Notes: a model not told the origin generated them from the letters alone. Counted from the first letter of the stretch, positions 53,410 through 62,123 are shown. The stretch: DNA of 64,000 nt from Candidatus Parcubacteria bacterium (GCA_023434325.1 JAEYSX010000001.1:252298-316297); one strand, 5' to 3'. Made by a program: numbers and translations.

Positions 53410-53500
53410 GACTGCTATAGTTTGCCGGCTTTAGCCGCAACGTCAAAATGTACGTGCGCCATAGCGACAAGCTGCGGATATTTGTTATGCTAATGATTAG

Positions 53501-54301
53501 ATGCTGGCCCGCAAAACCATACAAAACCTGCCCAACAATAGCCGCTTTTATGTGCTGATTATCTCGGCACTGATCAGTCTTTTTATACTGAGCCTACTGC
53601 GAGTACAAATTACAAACGATCAGCTCTTTGTAATCCGCACTGGGCAGGCCTACGGCTTTATCTCTATCGTATATTTATACGTCGCGCTAATTATTTCGCC
53701 GCTCAAAAGACTCGTCGGCGGACATCGGCGCTGGATGCAAAACCTAGAATTCTCGCGCCGCGCCATTGGCGTATCTGCGGCCTACTTTGCCCTGCTGCAC
53801 GCCGGAATCGGACTGTGGGGTCAGATTGGGGGTTTGGACGGATTGGCTTTGTTGCCCGAGCGATTCATATGGTCGCTGTCGCTCGGTGCTGGTGCACTCC
53901 TCGTACTACTCCTGATGGCCTCCACGTCGTTCGATGCGGTCATCAAATTCATGACATTCCGCAAGTGGAAATGGCTGCATCGTTTTGTCTACATCGGCTG
54001 CGTCTTTATCATCGTGCACGTCTGGATGATCGGCACACACATGGCGCACGACTGGGTGCGTGTCGCCACTTTTATTCCCCTCAGTGTTCTGTTCGCACTC
54101 GAAGCCTGGACCATTGTCGGCAAGATGTCAGAGCAGTGGCCAGTTTTTAAAGCAAGGGACCACTTTGTCACCCTGGTCGTGTCGATCTGGATTACGCTAT
54201 CTGCACTCCTTTTCATGCTGCCCGCACTGGTCAAAAACTATCACAGCGAACATCACTCCGAGGCCGACACTAGTCAGCACGAGGGAGGTAAACATGAATA
54301 A
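53501..54301 (+). CDS. Ferric reductase-like transmembrane protein with His-rich tail
   Basis: A 266-aa membrane protein with six or seven helices and paired His that may hold haem: YFALLHAGIGLWG and WKWLHRFVYIGCVFIIVHVWMIG. This is the ferric reductase-like transmembrane domain (MsrQ/YedZ-like group), without a flavin module. The C-terminus YHSEHHSEADTSQHEGGKHE is very rich in His and acidic residues and could bind copper. TATGCT at 53486-53491 lies nine bases before the ATG. It overlaps the next gene by eight bases, so it belongs with the copper-type proteins that follow. Confidence 0.8.
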   Translation: MLARKTIQNLPNNSRFYVLIISALISLFILSLLRVQITNDQLFVIRTGQAYGFISIVYLYVALIISPLKRLVGGHRRWMQNLEFSRRAIGVSAAYFALLHAGIGLWGQIGGLDGLALLPERFIWSLSLGAGALLVLLLMASTSFDAVIKFMTFRKWKWLHRFVYIGCVFIIVHVWMIGTHMAHDWVRVATFIPLSVLFALEAWTIVGKMSEQWPVFKARDHFVTLVVSIWITLSALLFMLPALVKNYHSEHHSEADTSQHEGGKHE

Positions 54302-54836
54302 GAAGTTCGCGCTGCTCGCGTTCTTGTTACTCACTGCACTGCTGTTAGTTCCACGCAGTACGTCGGCGCACGTACTGATCAAGGACGAGTCCGGTAGCGC
54401 CGGCGCTGTCATGCACATCATGCCCGATGACGATCCTATCGCAGGCGAGGAAGCTACGCTGTTTTTCGACGTTCATGGCAGCGCGGTCACCGACAAGTCC
54501 GCGCGAGCCACGCTGACCATCGCGAGCGAACTGGGTGTCGAGAGTAAAGCACCCGTACAGGTGACGGGATCGCGCGTGTCCGCATCTTATGTGTTCCCGC
54601 TTCAGGGGCTATACAAAATCAAGCTCTCTATCGAGCAAGACGGCCAAAAATCTCTTATATTCTTGCAGTCCAAGCGAGTAACGCGCGGCACAGCGGCAGA
54701 CACCTCAGTTACCACCTCCCCGCCCGCATGGGCTCAGATCGGCATGCTGACGACCTCGCTTGCAGCTGCCACGACCACAATTATTATCATCAACCGCCGC
54801 GCCGCCATCAGCCGATACAGCAAATTTGGCTCTTAA
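54294..54836 (+). CDS. Exported YtkA/CopC-like protein
   Basis: A 180-aa protein with a signal peptide (MNKKFALLAFLLLTALLLV, cleavage likely after TSA), a mature N-terminus beginning HVLIKDESG, one immunoglobulin-like beta domain and a C-terminal membrane helix (AQIGMLTTSLAAATTTIIII). A His at the mature N-terminus plus VMHIMPDDDP suggests metal binding of the CopC/YtkA type, though the family assignment is tentative. The ATG at 54294 has GGGAGG just upstream; a longer reading frame from 54060 is in a region coding for the previous protein. Confidence 0.7.
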   Translation: MNKKFALLAFLLLTALLLVPRSTSAHVLIKDESGSAGAVMHIMPDDDPIAGEEATLFFDVHGSAVTDKSARATLTIASELGVESKAPVQVTGSRVSASYVFPLQGLYKIKLSIEQDGQKSLIFLQSKRVTRGTAADTSVTTSPPAWAQIGMLTTSLAAATTTIIIINRRAAISRYSKFGS

Positions 54837-54876
54837 TGTATAATCTAAAACTAAGCAAAAGCAACAAGCGGGGGAT

Positions 54877-55503
54877 ATGATGAAGTTGGCTAAAGCACTG
54901 CCTGTTATAGGCATATTGTCTGGAATTATGGCGTTGTTTATAGGTAGCGCCGCCTCTGCACATGTTGTGGTTACCCCGAGGCAAGTCTTAACCGGCGAGC
55001 GCGTAACCTTTAGTGTATCGGTGCCAAACGAACACGACACCCCAGTCGTCCAAGTCCGGCTCGTCATTCCAGACGACCTCAGCTCGGTGCGTCCGCACGC
55101 CAAGCAGGGCTGGAATATCGAAGTGACCAAAACCGGCGAGGGCGAAAACTTATCCGCCACCGAAATCACCTGGAAAAGTGCCGGTGCAAACGTGCCTGTC
55201 GACCTTAAAGACGACTTTCTCTTTAGCGCAAAAACACCAGATACTGGCGGCGAGCTCAAATGGAAAGCATACGAGACCTACGCCGACGGCACAGTCGTGG
55301 CCTGGGAGCAAGATCCAGCCAGCACCCAAACCGATAGCAAGCCGTACTCTATTACAAAAGTAATGTCCCAAGCCGAACAACCTGCGGCAACGTCCGAGGT
55401 AAACGACATCGACGCAACCGCAAAATGGGCGCTATACACCGGCATCGCAGGCATCGTGTTAGGACTCATCGCCATCTCACTCGCCACACGAAAGAAAGCC
55501 TAG
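54877..55503 (+). CDS. ycnI: YcnI-like (DUF1775) copper-binding membrane protein
   Basis: A 208-aa protein with a signal peptide (ending IGSAASA), mature N-terminus HVVVTPRQVLTGERVTF, then SVPNEHDTPVVQVRLVIPD and a WKAYETYADGTVVAWEQ segment, and a C-terminal helix (ALYTGIAGIVLGLIAISLA). In the YcnI family the mature N-terminal His and a Glu around 30 residues later (here in PNE) form a monohistidine copper site. A G-rich SD precedes the ATG, and TATAAT lies at 54839-54844. It is directly upstream of cyoE, consistent with copper supply to the oxidase. Confidence 0.88.
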   Translation: MMKLAKALPVIGILSGIMALFIGSAASAHVVVTPRQVLTGERVTFSVSVPNEHDTPVVQVRLVIPDDLSSVRPHAKQGWNIEVTKTGEGENLSATEITWKSAGANVPVDLKDDFLFSAKTPDTGGELKWKAYETYADGTVVAWEQDPASTQTDSKPYSITKVMSQAEQPAATSEVNDIDATAKWALYTGIAGIVLGLIAISLATRKKA

Positions 55504-55512
55504 GTCTATCGC

Positions 55513-56376
55513 ATGAAGAACACACTCAAGTCCTACTACCGCCTAACCAAACCCGGCATCATCTACGGTAATCTGCTCGCCGCGATTGGTGGTTTTTTGC
55601 TCGCATCCAAAGGAGACATCGACCCGCTACTGTTCTTGGCAGCAATTATCGGCACCGCGCTCGTCATCGCATCCGGGTGCGTCTTTAACAATTACATCGA
55701 CCAAGGCATCGACAAAAAAATGGCCCGCACGCAAAAGCGAGGACTCGTCAGCGGACAAATCTCCGGCCGCAGCGCGCTGCTCTATGCAACAGTACTGGGA
55801 ATCCTTGGCTTTTCGACGCTTGCGCTGTTTACCAACGCCCTCACCGTGGCCACCGGTGCCGTGGGAATATTCTTCTACGTCGTCGTGTATGGCCTGGCCA
55901 AGCGATCCACCCCGCTCAGTACTTTGGTCGGAAGCATTCCCGGAGCGACCCCACCCGTTGCCGGCTATCTGGCGGTAACCAATAATCTTGATGGTGGCGC
56001 AATCCTACTCTTCTTGATTATGGCCATCTGGCAGCTGCCACACTTTTATGCAATCTCTATCTTTCGGCTCAAGGACTACGCAGCAGCAAGCCTACCCGTC
56101 ATTGCTGTCAAAAAGGGCGCCCGCGCCACAAAGGTGCGTATCATGGCCTACATCGGACTATATCTTGCCACCGTGCCATCTCTTGCCTTTCTTGGCTATA
56201 CGGGATATACCTACCTCATCGTTATGGGTATCGTCAGTCTGTTGTGGTTCTGGAAAGGAATTGCCAACTTTACCGACAGCAACGACGCAGCGTGGGCGCG
56301 TAAGATGTTCGGCTTCTCACTCATTGTCCTGTTGTCATTTTCGCTTATGATTTCGGTTGATTACTGGTTACCGTAA
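55513..56376 (+). CDS. cyoE: Protoheme IX farnesyltransferase
   Basis: A 287-aa membrane enzyme of the UbiA superfamily. It attaches a farnesyl group to haem b to make haem o for the cyo oxidase. The two metal/diphosphate motifs are visible: NNYIDQGIDKKMARTQKR near residue 57 and the second in the region around FRLKDYAAAS near residue 185. About nine helices are predicted. It is nine bases downstream of the YcnI-like gene, in the same direction, so the copper and haem o genes are co-transcribed. Confidence 0.95.
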   Translation: MKNTLKSYYRLTKPGIIYGNLLAAIGGFLLASKGDIDPLLFLAAIIGTALVIASGCVFNNYIDQGIDKKMARTQKRGLVSGQISGRSALLYATVLGILGFSTLALFTNALTVATGAVGIFFYVVVYGLAKRSTPLSTLVGSIPGATPPVAGYLAVTNNLDGGAILLFLIMAIWQLPHFYAISIFRLKDYAAASLPVIAVKKGARATKVRIMAYIGLYLATVPSLAFLGYTGYTYLIVMGIVSLLWFWKGIANFTDSNDAAWARKMFGFSLIVLLSFSLMISVDYWLP

Positions 56377-56392
56377 TGGTTATAATGATTTT

Positions 56393-56665
56393 ATGATTTT
56401 ATTACTCCATATTGCCGTAGCATTAAGTAGCCTCGCACTCACCACCATGGCATACATGATGCCAACAGCAACCAAGCTCAAGCTATCGTACACCCTTGTC
56501 GGTCTTACTGCTGCAAGCGGCACGTGGCTGGTTGTCGCCGATCCTGCAACCTTGGTGCACGCCTGCGTCAGTGGCATCGCATTCGTATCAATCGCCCTGA
56601 CCGGCACTGTTCTTGCACAGCGCAAGTTTGCCAAGACCGCCATCAAAACAGACCGCTCGTACTAG
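56393..56665 (+). CDS. Small three-helix membrane protein
   Basis: A 90-aa protein with three hydrophobic segments (LLLHIAVALSSLALTTMAYM, LSYTLVGLTAASGTWLVV and GIAFVSIALTGTVLA). It has no recognised family. The ATG at 56393 is chosen because TATAAT at 56381-56386 lies six bases before it (leaderless). Downstream of cyoE it could be an oxidase accessory or assembly factor, which is inference from position only. Confidence 0.65.
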   Translation: MILLLHIAVALSSLALTTMAYMMPTATKLKLSYTLVGLTAASGTWLVVADPATLVHACVSGIAFVSIALTGTVLAQRKFAKTAIKTDRSY

Positions 56666-56746
56666 TTCTTGCCAAGCGTAACGTCATAATTATTACGGAA
56701 CAGCGATATTTTGCTGCATATACTGCTTTCTGATAAAGGAAGATAC

Positions 56747-57553
56747 ATGCGCGCAACCTCAACTATCGCTCTTCGCACAGGAAGTCAGATGCCGGTCATC
56801 GGTCTTGGCAGCTGGCGATTAGACCACGACACAACCCAGACAATCGAGGCCGCTATTAAACTCGGCTACCGCATGTTTGACACCTCCAGCAGTTACGGGA
56901 CGTTGTCAGCGGTGGGGCTCGGTATACAGAACGGTGACATCGACCGCGAGCAGCTATATCTCATCACTCACATCAACGGTAGCGACGAGAGCGGCTACGA
57001 GGCCACACGCCAAATCCTTGAGGAGCTGCAACAGGACTACATCGATCTACTTCTTATCCGGCAGCCCTCCGATTCAGACGCCAACATAGAGCTCTGGGAA
57101 GATGTTATACACGCCAGGTCAGACGCCCTGACTCGTGACATTGGCGTCAGCAACTACTCCATAGAACAAATCCAAGAGCTGATAGATGCCACCGGCGAGA
57201 CCCCGGCAGTCAACCAAATCGAGTGGACACCCTTTGGCCATAGCCAAGAGATGTTAGAGTTCTGCCAACAAGAAAAGATTATTCTGCAGGCATACAGCCC
57301 TCTCACGCACAACAGCCGCCTCGATGACCCCACTATTATTGATCTTGCGGTTATGTACCAAAAAACTCCCGCACAAATATTGCTACGCTGGTGCATGCAG
57401 CTTGGCGTCGTGCCGCTGCCGAAGGCAAACACACTTGCCCATTTACAAGAGAATCTGGGAGCGTTCGACTTTGAACTCAGCCAAGACGATATGGCAACGC
57501 TTAACGGGCTAAACGAAGAGTATTCCGCGCATGGCATTTTGCCTTACGTGTAA
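56747..57553 (+). CDS. Aldo/keto reductase
   Basis: A 268-aa TIM-barrel oxidoreductase of the 2,5-diketo-gluconate reductase group: MPVIGLGSWRLDHDTTQTIEAAI, GYRMFDTSSSYG, DLLLIRQPSDSD, IGVSNYSIEQIQELI, QIEWTPFGHS and the NADPH region PLPKANTLAHLQENL. The catalytic Tyr is in the SSSYG segment; the usual Lys position reads as Ile-Thr-His, so catalysis may be altered. AAAGGAAG precedes the ATG. It is a single gene. Confidence 0.88.
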   Translation: MRATSTIALRTGSQMPVIGLGSWRLDHDTTQTIEAAIKLGYRMFDTSSSYGTLSAVGLGIQNGDIDREQLYLITHINGSDESGYEATRQILEELQQDYIDLLLIRQPSDSDANIELWEDVIHARSDALTRDIGVSNYSIEQIQELIDATGETPAVNQIEWTPFGHSQEMLEFCQQEKIILQAYSPLTHNSRLDDPTIIDLAVMYQKTPAQILLRWCMQLGVVPLPKANTLAHLQENLGAFDFELSQDDMATLNGLNEEYSAHGILPYV

Positions 57554-57879
57554 AACCTATAGACAAAGGCCTTGTCGCGGGATACAAAATCGCGATATAC
57601 TTGTATTTGAGGACTGGCACGAGCGCTCGGGCTATGCCCACCCATAAAGTCTGAGCGCTCATGTTAGCTCTTAAATAAATGTACCATTAGGATTATGATC
57701 CAATAACATTAAAAAAACACTAAATTTGGTGTTGTTTTTGTATATTCACCACTTTTGGCGCATTCTAACGACAGAAATGTGCGGAATCTCACTACCGATC
57801 TTTCATTAAGATTTAATGACAATTTAATCATTTTCTTGCTACGATTATTGAGTAACACTTCTGGGAACGACATCAGAGC
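57554..57879. other. Intergenic region upstream of the response regulator
   Basis: About 325 bases. It contains two copies of the 8-bp palindrome GAGCGCTC at 57621-57628 and 57653-57660, which can also pair with each other around an inner GGGC/GCCC stem. There is also a terminator-like hairpin AACAC/GTGTT followed by GTTTTT (57712-57739). No gene is seen. Confidence 0.5.
57712..57739 (+). terminator. Weak terminator-like hairpin
   Basis: Stem AACAC (57716-57720) with GTGTT (57729-57733), then GTTTTT, flanked upstream by an A-run. It probably ends the aldo/keto reductase transcript. Confidence 0.5.
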
Positions 57880-58551
57880 ATGAAAGTTTTAGTAATCGAA
57901 GACAGCCGAATCCTAGCAGACAATCTCAAAAAGCAGTTGAGCAGAAGTTTTGTAGTAGACGTTGCCAAGACCGGTGAAGAAGGCCTAGACCGCGCGCTCA
58001 GCGGTGGCCAAGACATCATCATTCTAGACCTTTCACTGCCCGACAAAAACGGGTACGACATCTGCCGCGCAATCCGCCACGCACAAGTTACCACCCCTAT
58101 CCTTATCCTTACGGGTGCTAGCGATGTAACCTCGCGTGTTACCTTGCTTAACGCCGGTGCAGACGATTATCTAACCAAGCCATTCAGTATCGCCGAACTG
58201 CGCGCCCGCCTAGCCGCCCTCCTCAGAAGGGCGCCCACTCCGCTCGCACCTGACATTTTCCATGTGCGCGACCTTTCAGTCGATCTGTACCGCCGTCGCG
58301 TTAAGCGAGCCGGTAAGACAATCGAACTGCGCCGCAAAGAATTTGATATCCTAGAATACCTTGTCCGCAACCGAGGCCGTCCTGTTACACGATCCATGAT
58401 CCTTGACCATGCATGGGACGGAACCAAAGAAGCCTGGAACAATACTGTTGACGTCCACATCAAACACCTAAGGGACAAAATTGATCGCCCATTCGACACG
58501 CCGCTTATAAAGACGGCTTATGGTATCGGTTACGTGCTTGATGACATGTAA
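57880..58551 (+). CDS. Response regulator, OmpR/PhoB type
   Basis: A 223-aa DNA-binding response regulator. Receiver domain: KVLVIEDSRILADNLKK, the phospho-acceptor region IIILDLSLPDKNG with Asp near residue 51, LILTGAS, and DDYLTKPF with the conserved Lys near residue 101. C-terminal winged helix: ELRRKEFDILEYLVRNRGRPVTR and TVDVHIKHLRDKID. It pairs with the histidine kinase downstream at 58768. No strong SD is seen. Confidence 0.96.
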   Translation: MKVLVIEDSRILADNLKKQLSRSFVVDVAKTGEEGLDRALSGGQDIIILDLSLPDKNGYDICRAIRHAQVTTPILILTGASDVTSRVTLLNAGADDYLTKPFSIAELRARLAALLRRAPTPLAPDIFHVRDLSVDLYRRRVKRAGKTIELRRKEFDILEYLVRNRGRPVTRSMILDHAWDGTKEAWNNTVDVHIKHLRDKIDRPFDTPLIKTAYGIGYVLDDM

Positions 58552-58566
58552 CAGAAAGGGGGGATC

Positions 58567-58692
58567 ATGAGCAGCGTCATAACCAGCATACTGACTGACG
58601 CAAGCCTGCGAAGCGATCAGGCCGTCGAAAACGGCTTGATCCTACACGCCGAAGCGGGCAAGGCTTGGGGCGGTTTGTCCGGCACCATGTAG
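58567..58692 (+). CDS. Small ORF between regulator and kinase (41 aa)
   Basis: An ORF with a very strong ribosome binding site (AAAGGGGGG immediately upstream) starting MSSVITSILTDASLRSDQAVEN and ending WGGLSGTM. It begins 15 bases after the regulator stop. The peptide is not hydrophobic enough to span a membrane. It is unrecognised. It may be a real small protein or a translated leader that governs the two downstream hairpins (58696-58710 and 58710-58742). The SD strength and the position support translation. Confidence 0.5.
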   Translation: MSSVITSILTDASLRSDQAVENGLILHAEAGKAWGGLSGTM

Positions 58693-58695
58693 CGC

Positions 58696-58742
58696 CACGC
58701 GAAACGCGTGCGCCATCAATTACTAAAATTAGTAGATGGCGC
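58696..58742 (+). promoter_or_regulatory. Tandem hairpins between small ORF and kinase
   Basis: Hairpin 1: CACGCG-AAA-CGCGTG (58696-58710). Hairpin 2: GCGCCATC (58710-58717) with GATGGCGC (58735-58742), enclosing TACTAA/TTAGTA. They share one base and are followed by the kinase promoter (TATAAT 58753-58758), not by a U-tract. They may be an mRNA processing site, an operator or an attenuator. Confidence 0.6.
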
Positions 58743-58767
58743 ACCGTTTCCGTATAATGTCACGGGT

Positions 58768-60153
58768 ATGTTAAAAATCTTCACTTCAGCCTACAATACT
58801 CTTTTCGCTCCCAAGCAAAAAGTCGAAGATATTCGCAATCGCGAACTCGTACTAAACGTACTGGTTGCAGGAACAATACTCATCTTATTGCTCTCGCTGA
58901 TCGTGATTATCGGCAACTACCTAAACGGGAGTACTTTTGTTATACCTCGGGCAATCGGCCTGTCGCTCGCATTACTGTTCGTCCTAGGTGTTTATAAGTT
59001 ATCGCGTGACGGTCACTACCAGCTTGCCGCGTGGCTACTGGTCACCACCTACGTCATTTTGGCGGGTGCGGTAGGCTTAGTTTGGAGTATCGCACTACCA
59101 TCGGCCATCCTATTGTATGGGCTGGTCGTGGTCTTGGCAGGTATCTTGCTTGGGCCGCGCTATTCACTGGTCGGACTTATAGTTGTGGTGACGCTTATCT
59201 CTGTAACGACAGCACTCGAACATTCCGGAGTAATCGCCCATGACCTGCAATGGAAAAAGGATTCGCCAAGCGCAGATGACGCGTTCGGCCTTTCGTTCAT
59301 GCTGGGCATAATCGCCGCGGTATCTTGGTTATTTAGTCACCAGACGGTGCGCTCGCTTCATCGGGCGGAAGCTGCCGAAGCTGCGCTTTTAAAGCAGAAG
59401 GGTCAGCTAGAAATCGCCGTCGAAGAGCGCACCCGGCAATTACAGGCAGCACAGTTAGAAAAGGTCCAACAAATGTACCGCTTTGCGGAACTTGGGCAAC
59501 TCAGTACCGCCATGATGCACGATCTTTCGAACCACCTTACCGGTCTGACCATCAACATCGAGAGTCTAAGTGGCGAAAAACGATCCAAAGTATTGGCCGA
59601 CGCCAAACGCAGCATTCGTCACATTGACGAAATGGTCATTCGGGTTCGCGACCAGCTGCACGGCCGTACCAACGTCAGAACCTTTAATGTCGCAAATGAG
59701 GTAGACGCTATCATCAAGATGCTGCGGCATCGCTGCCACATATCCAACGTACAGCTAAACTGGAGACCAATTTCGGACAAAAAATCACTCCAGTGCCACG
59801 GCGATCCAATCCGCTTTCGCCAGATGATCGCCAACTTGATTGCCAATGGGTTCGACGCCTACAAAACCGCCGACAAACCAAATAGTGCGTTCAAAAAACG
59901 CGAAGTTTTAGTAACGGCAGTAACTGACGGCGCAAACATTATTATCACCGTCAAAGACTGGGGAATCGGCATACCGCAAGCGGAACGCCGCAAAATCTTT
60001 GAACCCTTCCGCAGCACCAAAGACACCGGCATGGGCATGGGGCTCTTCATCGTCAAGCAAATCGTCGAAGAATATTTTTCTGGAACAATCGAAATCGATC
60101 CGGCGCTCAATTACACCGCCTTCGTCGTAACCCTGCCTAAGGCCACGGAATGA
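58768..60153 (+). CDS. Membrane histidine kinase
   Basis: A 461-aa sensor kinase. About six membrane helices occupy residues 20-180, with little extracytoplasmic sequence, so it probably senses a membrane signal. A coiled coil (RAEAAEAALLKQKGQLEIAVEERT) follows, then the His box MMHDLSNHLTGL with the phospho-His, N-box RQMIANLIANGFDAY, G1 VKDWGIGIPQ, F-box and G2 TGMGMGLFIVKQI. TATAAT at 58753-58758 lies nine bases before the ATG; an earlier in-frame start at 58708 would cover the hairpins. It overlaps the terpene enzyme gene by ATGA. Confidence 0.93.
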   Translation: MLKIFTSAYNTLFAPKQKVEDIRNRELVLNVLVAGTILILLLSLIVIIGNYLNGSTFVIPRAIGLSLALLFVLGVYKLSRDGHYQLAAWLLVTTYVILAGAVGLVWSIALPSAILLYGLVVVLAGILLGPRYSLVGLIVVVTLISVTTALEHSGVIAHDLQWKKDSPSADDAFGLSFMLGIIAAVSWLFSHQTVRSLHRAEAAEAALLKQKGQLEIAVEERTRQLQAAQLEKVQQMYRFAELGQLSTAMMHDLSNHLTGLTINIESLSGEKRSKVLADAKRSIRHIDEMVIRVRDQLHGRTNVRTFNVANEVDAIIKMLRHRCHISNVQLNWRPISDKKSLQCHGDPIRFRQMIANLIANGFDAYKTADKPNSAFKKREVLVTAVTDGANIIITVKDWGIGIPQAERRKIFEPFRSTKDTGMGMGLFIVKQIVEEYFSGTIEIDPALNYTAFVVTLPKATE

Positions 60154-62123
60154 CCCGCGCGACCTTATATGACAATGCCATACAAAGAGGTATGGCATAT
60201 ATCCAAGCCGCCCAATTGCCGGGCGGCAGCTTTGATAGCTTTTCTAGCTCGACACGGTCGCCATTTACCATGTCGCGTAAGTACTCCACGACTTTTACGC
60301 CGGCAATTATGCTTGCCGCGCTCTGCGCCGTCGACTCCCCACAAGCACAAACCGTGCGTGACAAACTATCAAAATGGTTGATAACGCAAAAAAGTCCGGC
60401 GTGGTCGTTCAACTATTGGTCAAGAGATTCGCCCGAACGCCACAACCTACCCTATCCCGACGATCTGGACGACACGTTTTGCGCACTTCTTGCCCTTCGA
60501 TTACACAACCCTTCGCTTATCGACGAAGCGGCCTTAGCAAAAGTCGTTAAGCTACTTATTGCGACAGAATCACAGGTTGGCGGCCCTTACAAGACGTGGC
60601 TCGCAGCCGCAAACCTGCCGGACGTCTGGCACGATATAGACCTGGCCGTTAACAGCAACGTGGCCGGTTTTTTACGGCTTGTCGCCGAACCGCTACCAAA
60701 TATCACGCACCTTATAGAACAAGCAATTATCAGCCGAACTTTTTCCTCACCGTACTACCCCTCGTCTTATCCTGTGATGTATTACATTACGCGTGCATAC
60801 GACGGCCCGCTCTGTAAGGACTTGGCCGATCACATCATCAGTATGCGCCAAGACGGCTGGTGGGCAAGCCCGCTATCGACTGCCCTGGCAATTACGTCTC
60901 TTGTTCGCTTAGGGTGCGCCGACGAATGCGCCATGGCGGCAAAAAAACTGGCAACGACCCAACAGTCGGACGGATCATGGCCAGCAGAGGTCTTCTGTAT
61001 CGATCCGACCATCGACGGGCAACCTCATTACAGCGGCGCGGCGGCACTTACCACAGCGTGCGCGGTCGAGGCCCTTGCCCTTATGCAGCCGTCATCAAAA
61101 CCTCACACCAACCCGCGCGAGCGCACATCTAACGAAGATACCGTGCAGATGAACCGCCGCGTCGCCGAGATGACACACCAAGACACTCAGCGTCTTGGAG
61201 TAACACTCAAAAAGCAAATGCAAGCCGCACTCAAGTACACACACGCCTCCGACGAAGACTACGAAATAACATTACTCCCGTATTTCTTTAACAAATGCCT
61301 TGTCGATCCTCTGCCAAAATCTCAGCAGCAGGTGCTCGTGCACCTCGGCGCAGCCAATGCCTTTGGATGGGCAGCCTACACCATTTACGATGATCTGTTT
61401 GACGGCGAAACCGAGATACAAAACATATCCCCCGCCAACACGGCGATGCGGGACTCGCTCGAACACTTTAGGTTAGCGCTCCCACATGACACAGAATTCC
61501 AGACTTTTGTCAGCCATGCGATTGATATCATCGACGACGCAAATGCATGGGAAATGGCGTATTGTCGAATGCCTGTTTCTCGCGGCAGCATCACGCTCGG
61601 AAAACTTCCCCGCTATAAAAAAACGCTCAGCCTTGCCGACCGCTCGATAGGTCATATTTTAACTCCTGTCGGCGTCTTGGCCGCCGCCGGAATACCGCCA
61701 AGCGACCCACGATCCAAACATGTCGCACTCGCACTACGACACTATATAACCGCGCGGCAGATTCATGACGATATACACGACTGGGAAGACGACCTTCGAG
61801 CTGGAATTATCACCTATGCCGTTGCAAAGCTCCTGCAAGAAACGGCGATTCCTGCGGGAACTCACAAACTTGCAAAACTTATTCCAAAGCTGCAGCGCCA
61901 GTTCTGGCACCAGACATTGCCTGGTTTCTGCGCGACAATCACACGTCATACCACACTTGCCCGCCGCGCCTCTACATCCAGCGGCCTCCTTATTGAGCCC
62001 AACATTGTGACGCTACTAACCAAAAAACTCGACGACTCTGCCGAGCACACCCTAACCGAACAAAAAAAGGCCGAAGAGTTTTTGACGGCCTACAAAGGCC
62101 GTGATTCGGTTAAAAGCGTATGA
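60150..62123 (+). CDS. Terpene cyclase/prenyl synthase fusion protein
   Basis: A 657-aa protein with two enzyme parts. Residues 1-315 are helical repeats of the squalene-hopene/class II terpene cyclase fold with PDDLDDT (DLDD, 105-108, the DxDD proton-donor motif) and a QSDGSW repeat (272-277). Residues 340-650 resemble a class I isoprenoid synthase: DDLFD at 414-418 and DDIHDWEDD at 540-548, the two metal-binding aspartate motifs of prenyl synthases and class I terpene synthases. Together it could make and cyclise a prenyl diphosphate, or first protonate then ionise it. Its ATG overlaps the kinase stop (ATGA). Confidence 0.82.
   Translation: MTRATLYDNAIQRGMAYIQAAQLPGGSFDSFSSSTRSPFTMSRKYSTTFTPAIMLAALCAVDSPQAQTVRDKLSKWLITQKSPAWSFNYWSRDSPERHNLPYPDDLDDTFCALLALRLHNPSLIDEAALAKVVKLLIATESQVGGPYKTWLAAANLPDVWHDIDLAVNSNVAGFLRLVAEPLPNITHLIEQAIISRTFSSPYYPSSYPVMYYITRAYDGPLCKDLADHIISMRQDGWWASPLSTALAITSLVRLGCADECAMAAKKLATTQQSDGSWPAEVFCIDPTIDGQPHYSGAAALTTACAVEALALMQPSSKPHTNPRERTSNEDTVQMNRRVAEMTHQDTQRLGVTLKKQMQAALKYTHASDEDYEITLLPYFFNKCLVDPLPKSQQQVLVHLGAANAFGWAAYTIYDDLFDGETEIQNISPANTAMRDSLEHFRLALPHDTEFQTFVSHAIDIIDDANAWEMAYCRMPVSRGSITLGKLPRYKKTLSLADRSIGHILTPVGVLAAAGIPPSDPRSKHVALALRHYITARQIHDDIHDWEDDLRAGIITYAVAKLLQETAIPAGTHKLAKLIPKLQRQFWHQTLPGFCATITRHTTLARRASTSSGLLIEPNIVTLLTKKLDDSAEHTLTEQKKAEEFLTAYKGRDSVKSV

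Noticed and set aside
54060..54293. N-terminal extension of the YtkA/CopC-like gene
   Set aside because: It is out of frame with the real upstream protein that covers this region, and the ATG at 54294 has a good SD followed by a signal peptide.
58710..58742. Hairpin as an intrinsic terminator of the response regulator gene
   Set aside because: A strong stem but no U-run follows, so it is listed as a regulatory structure instead.
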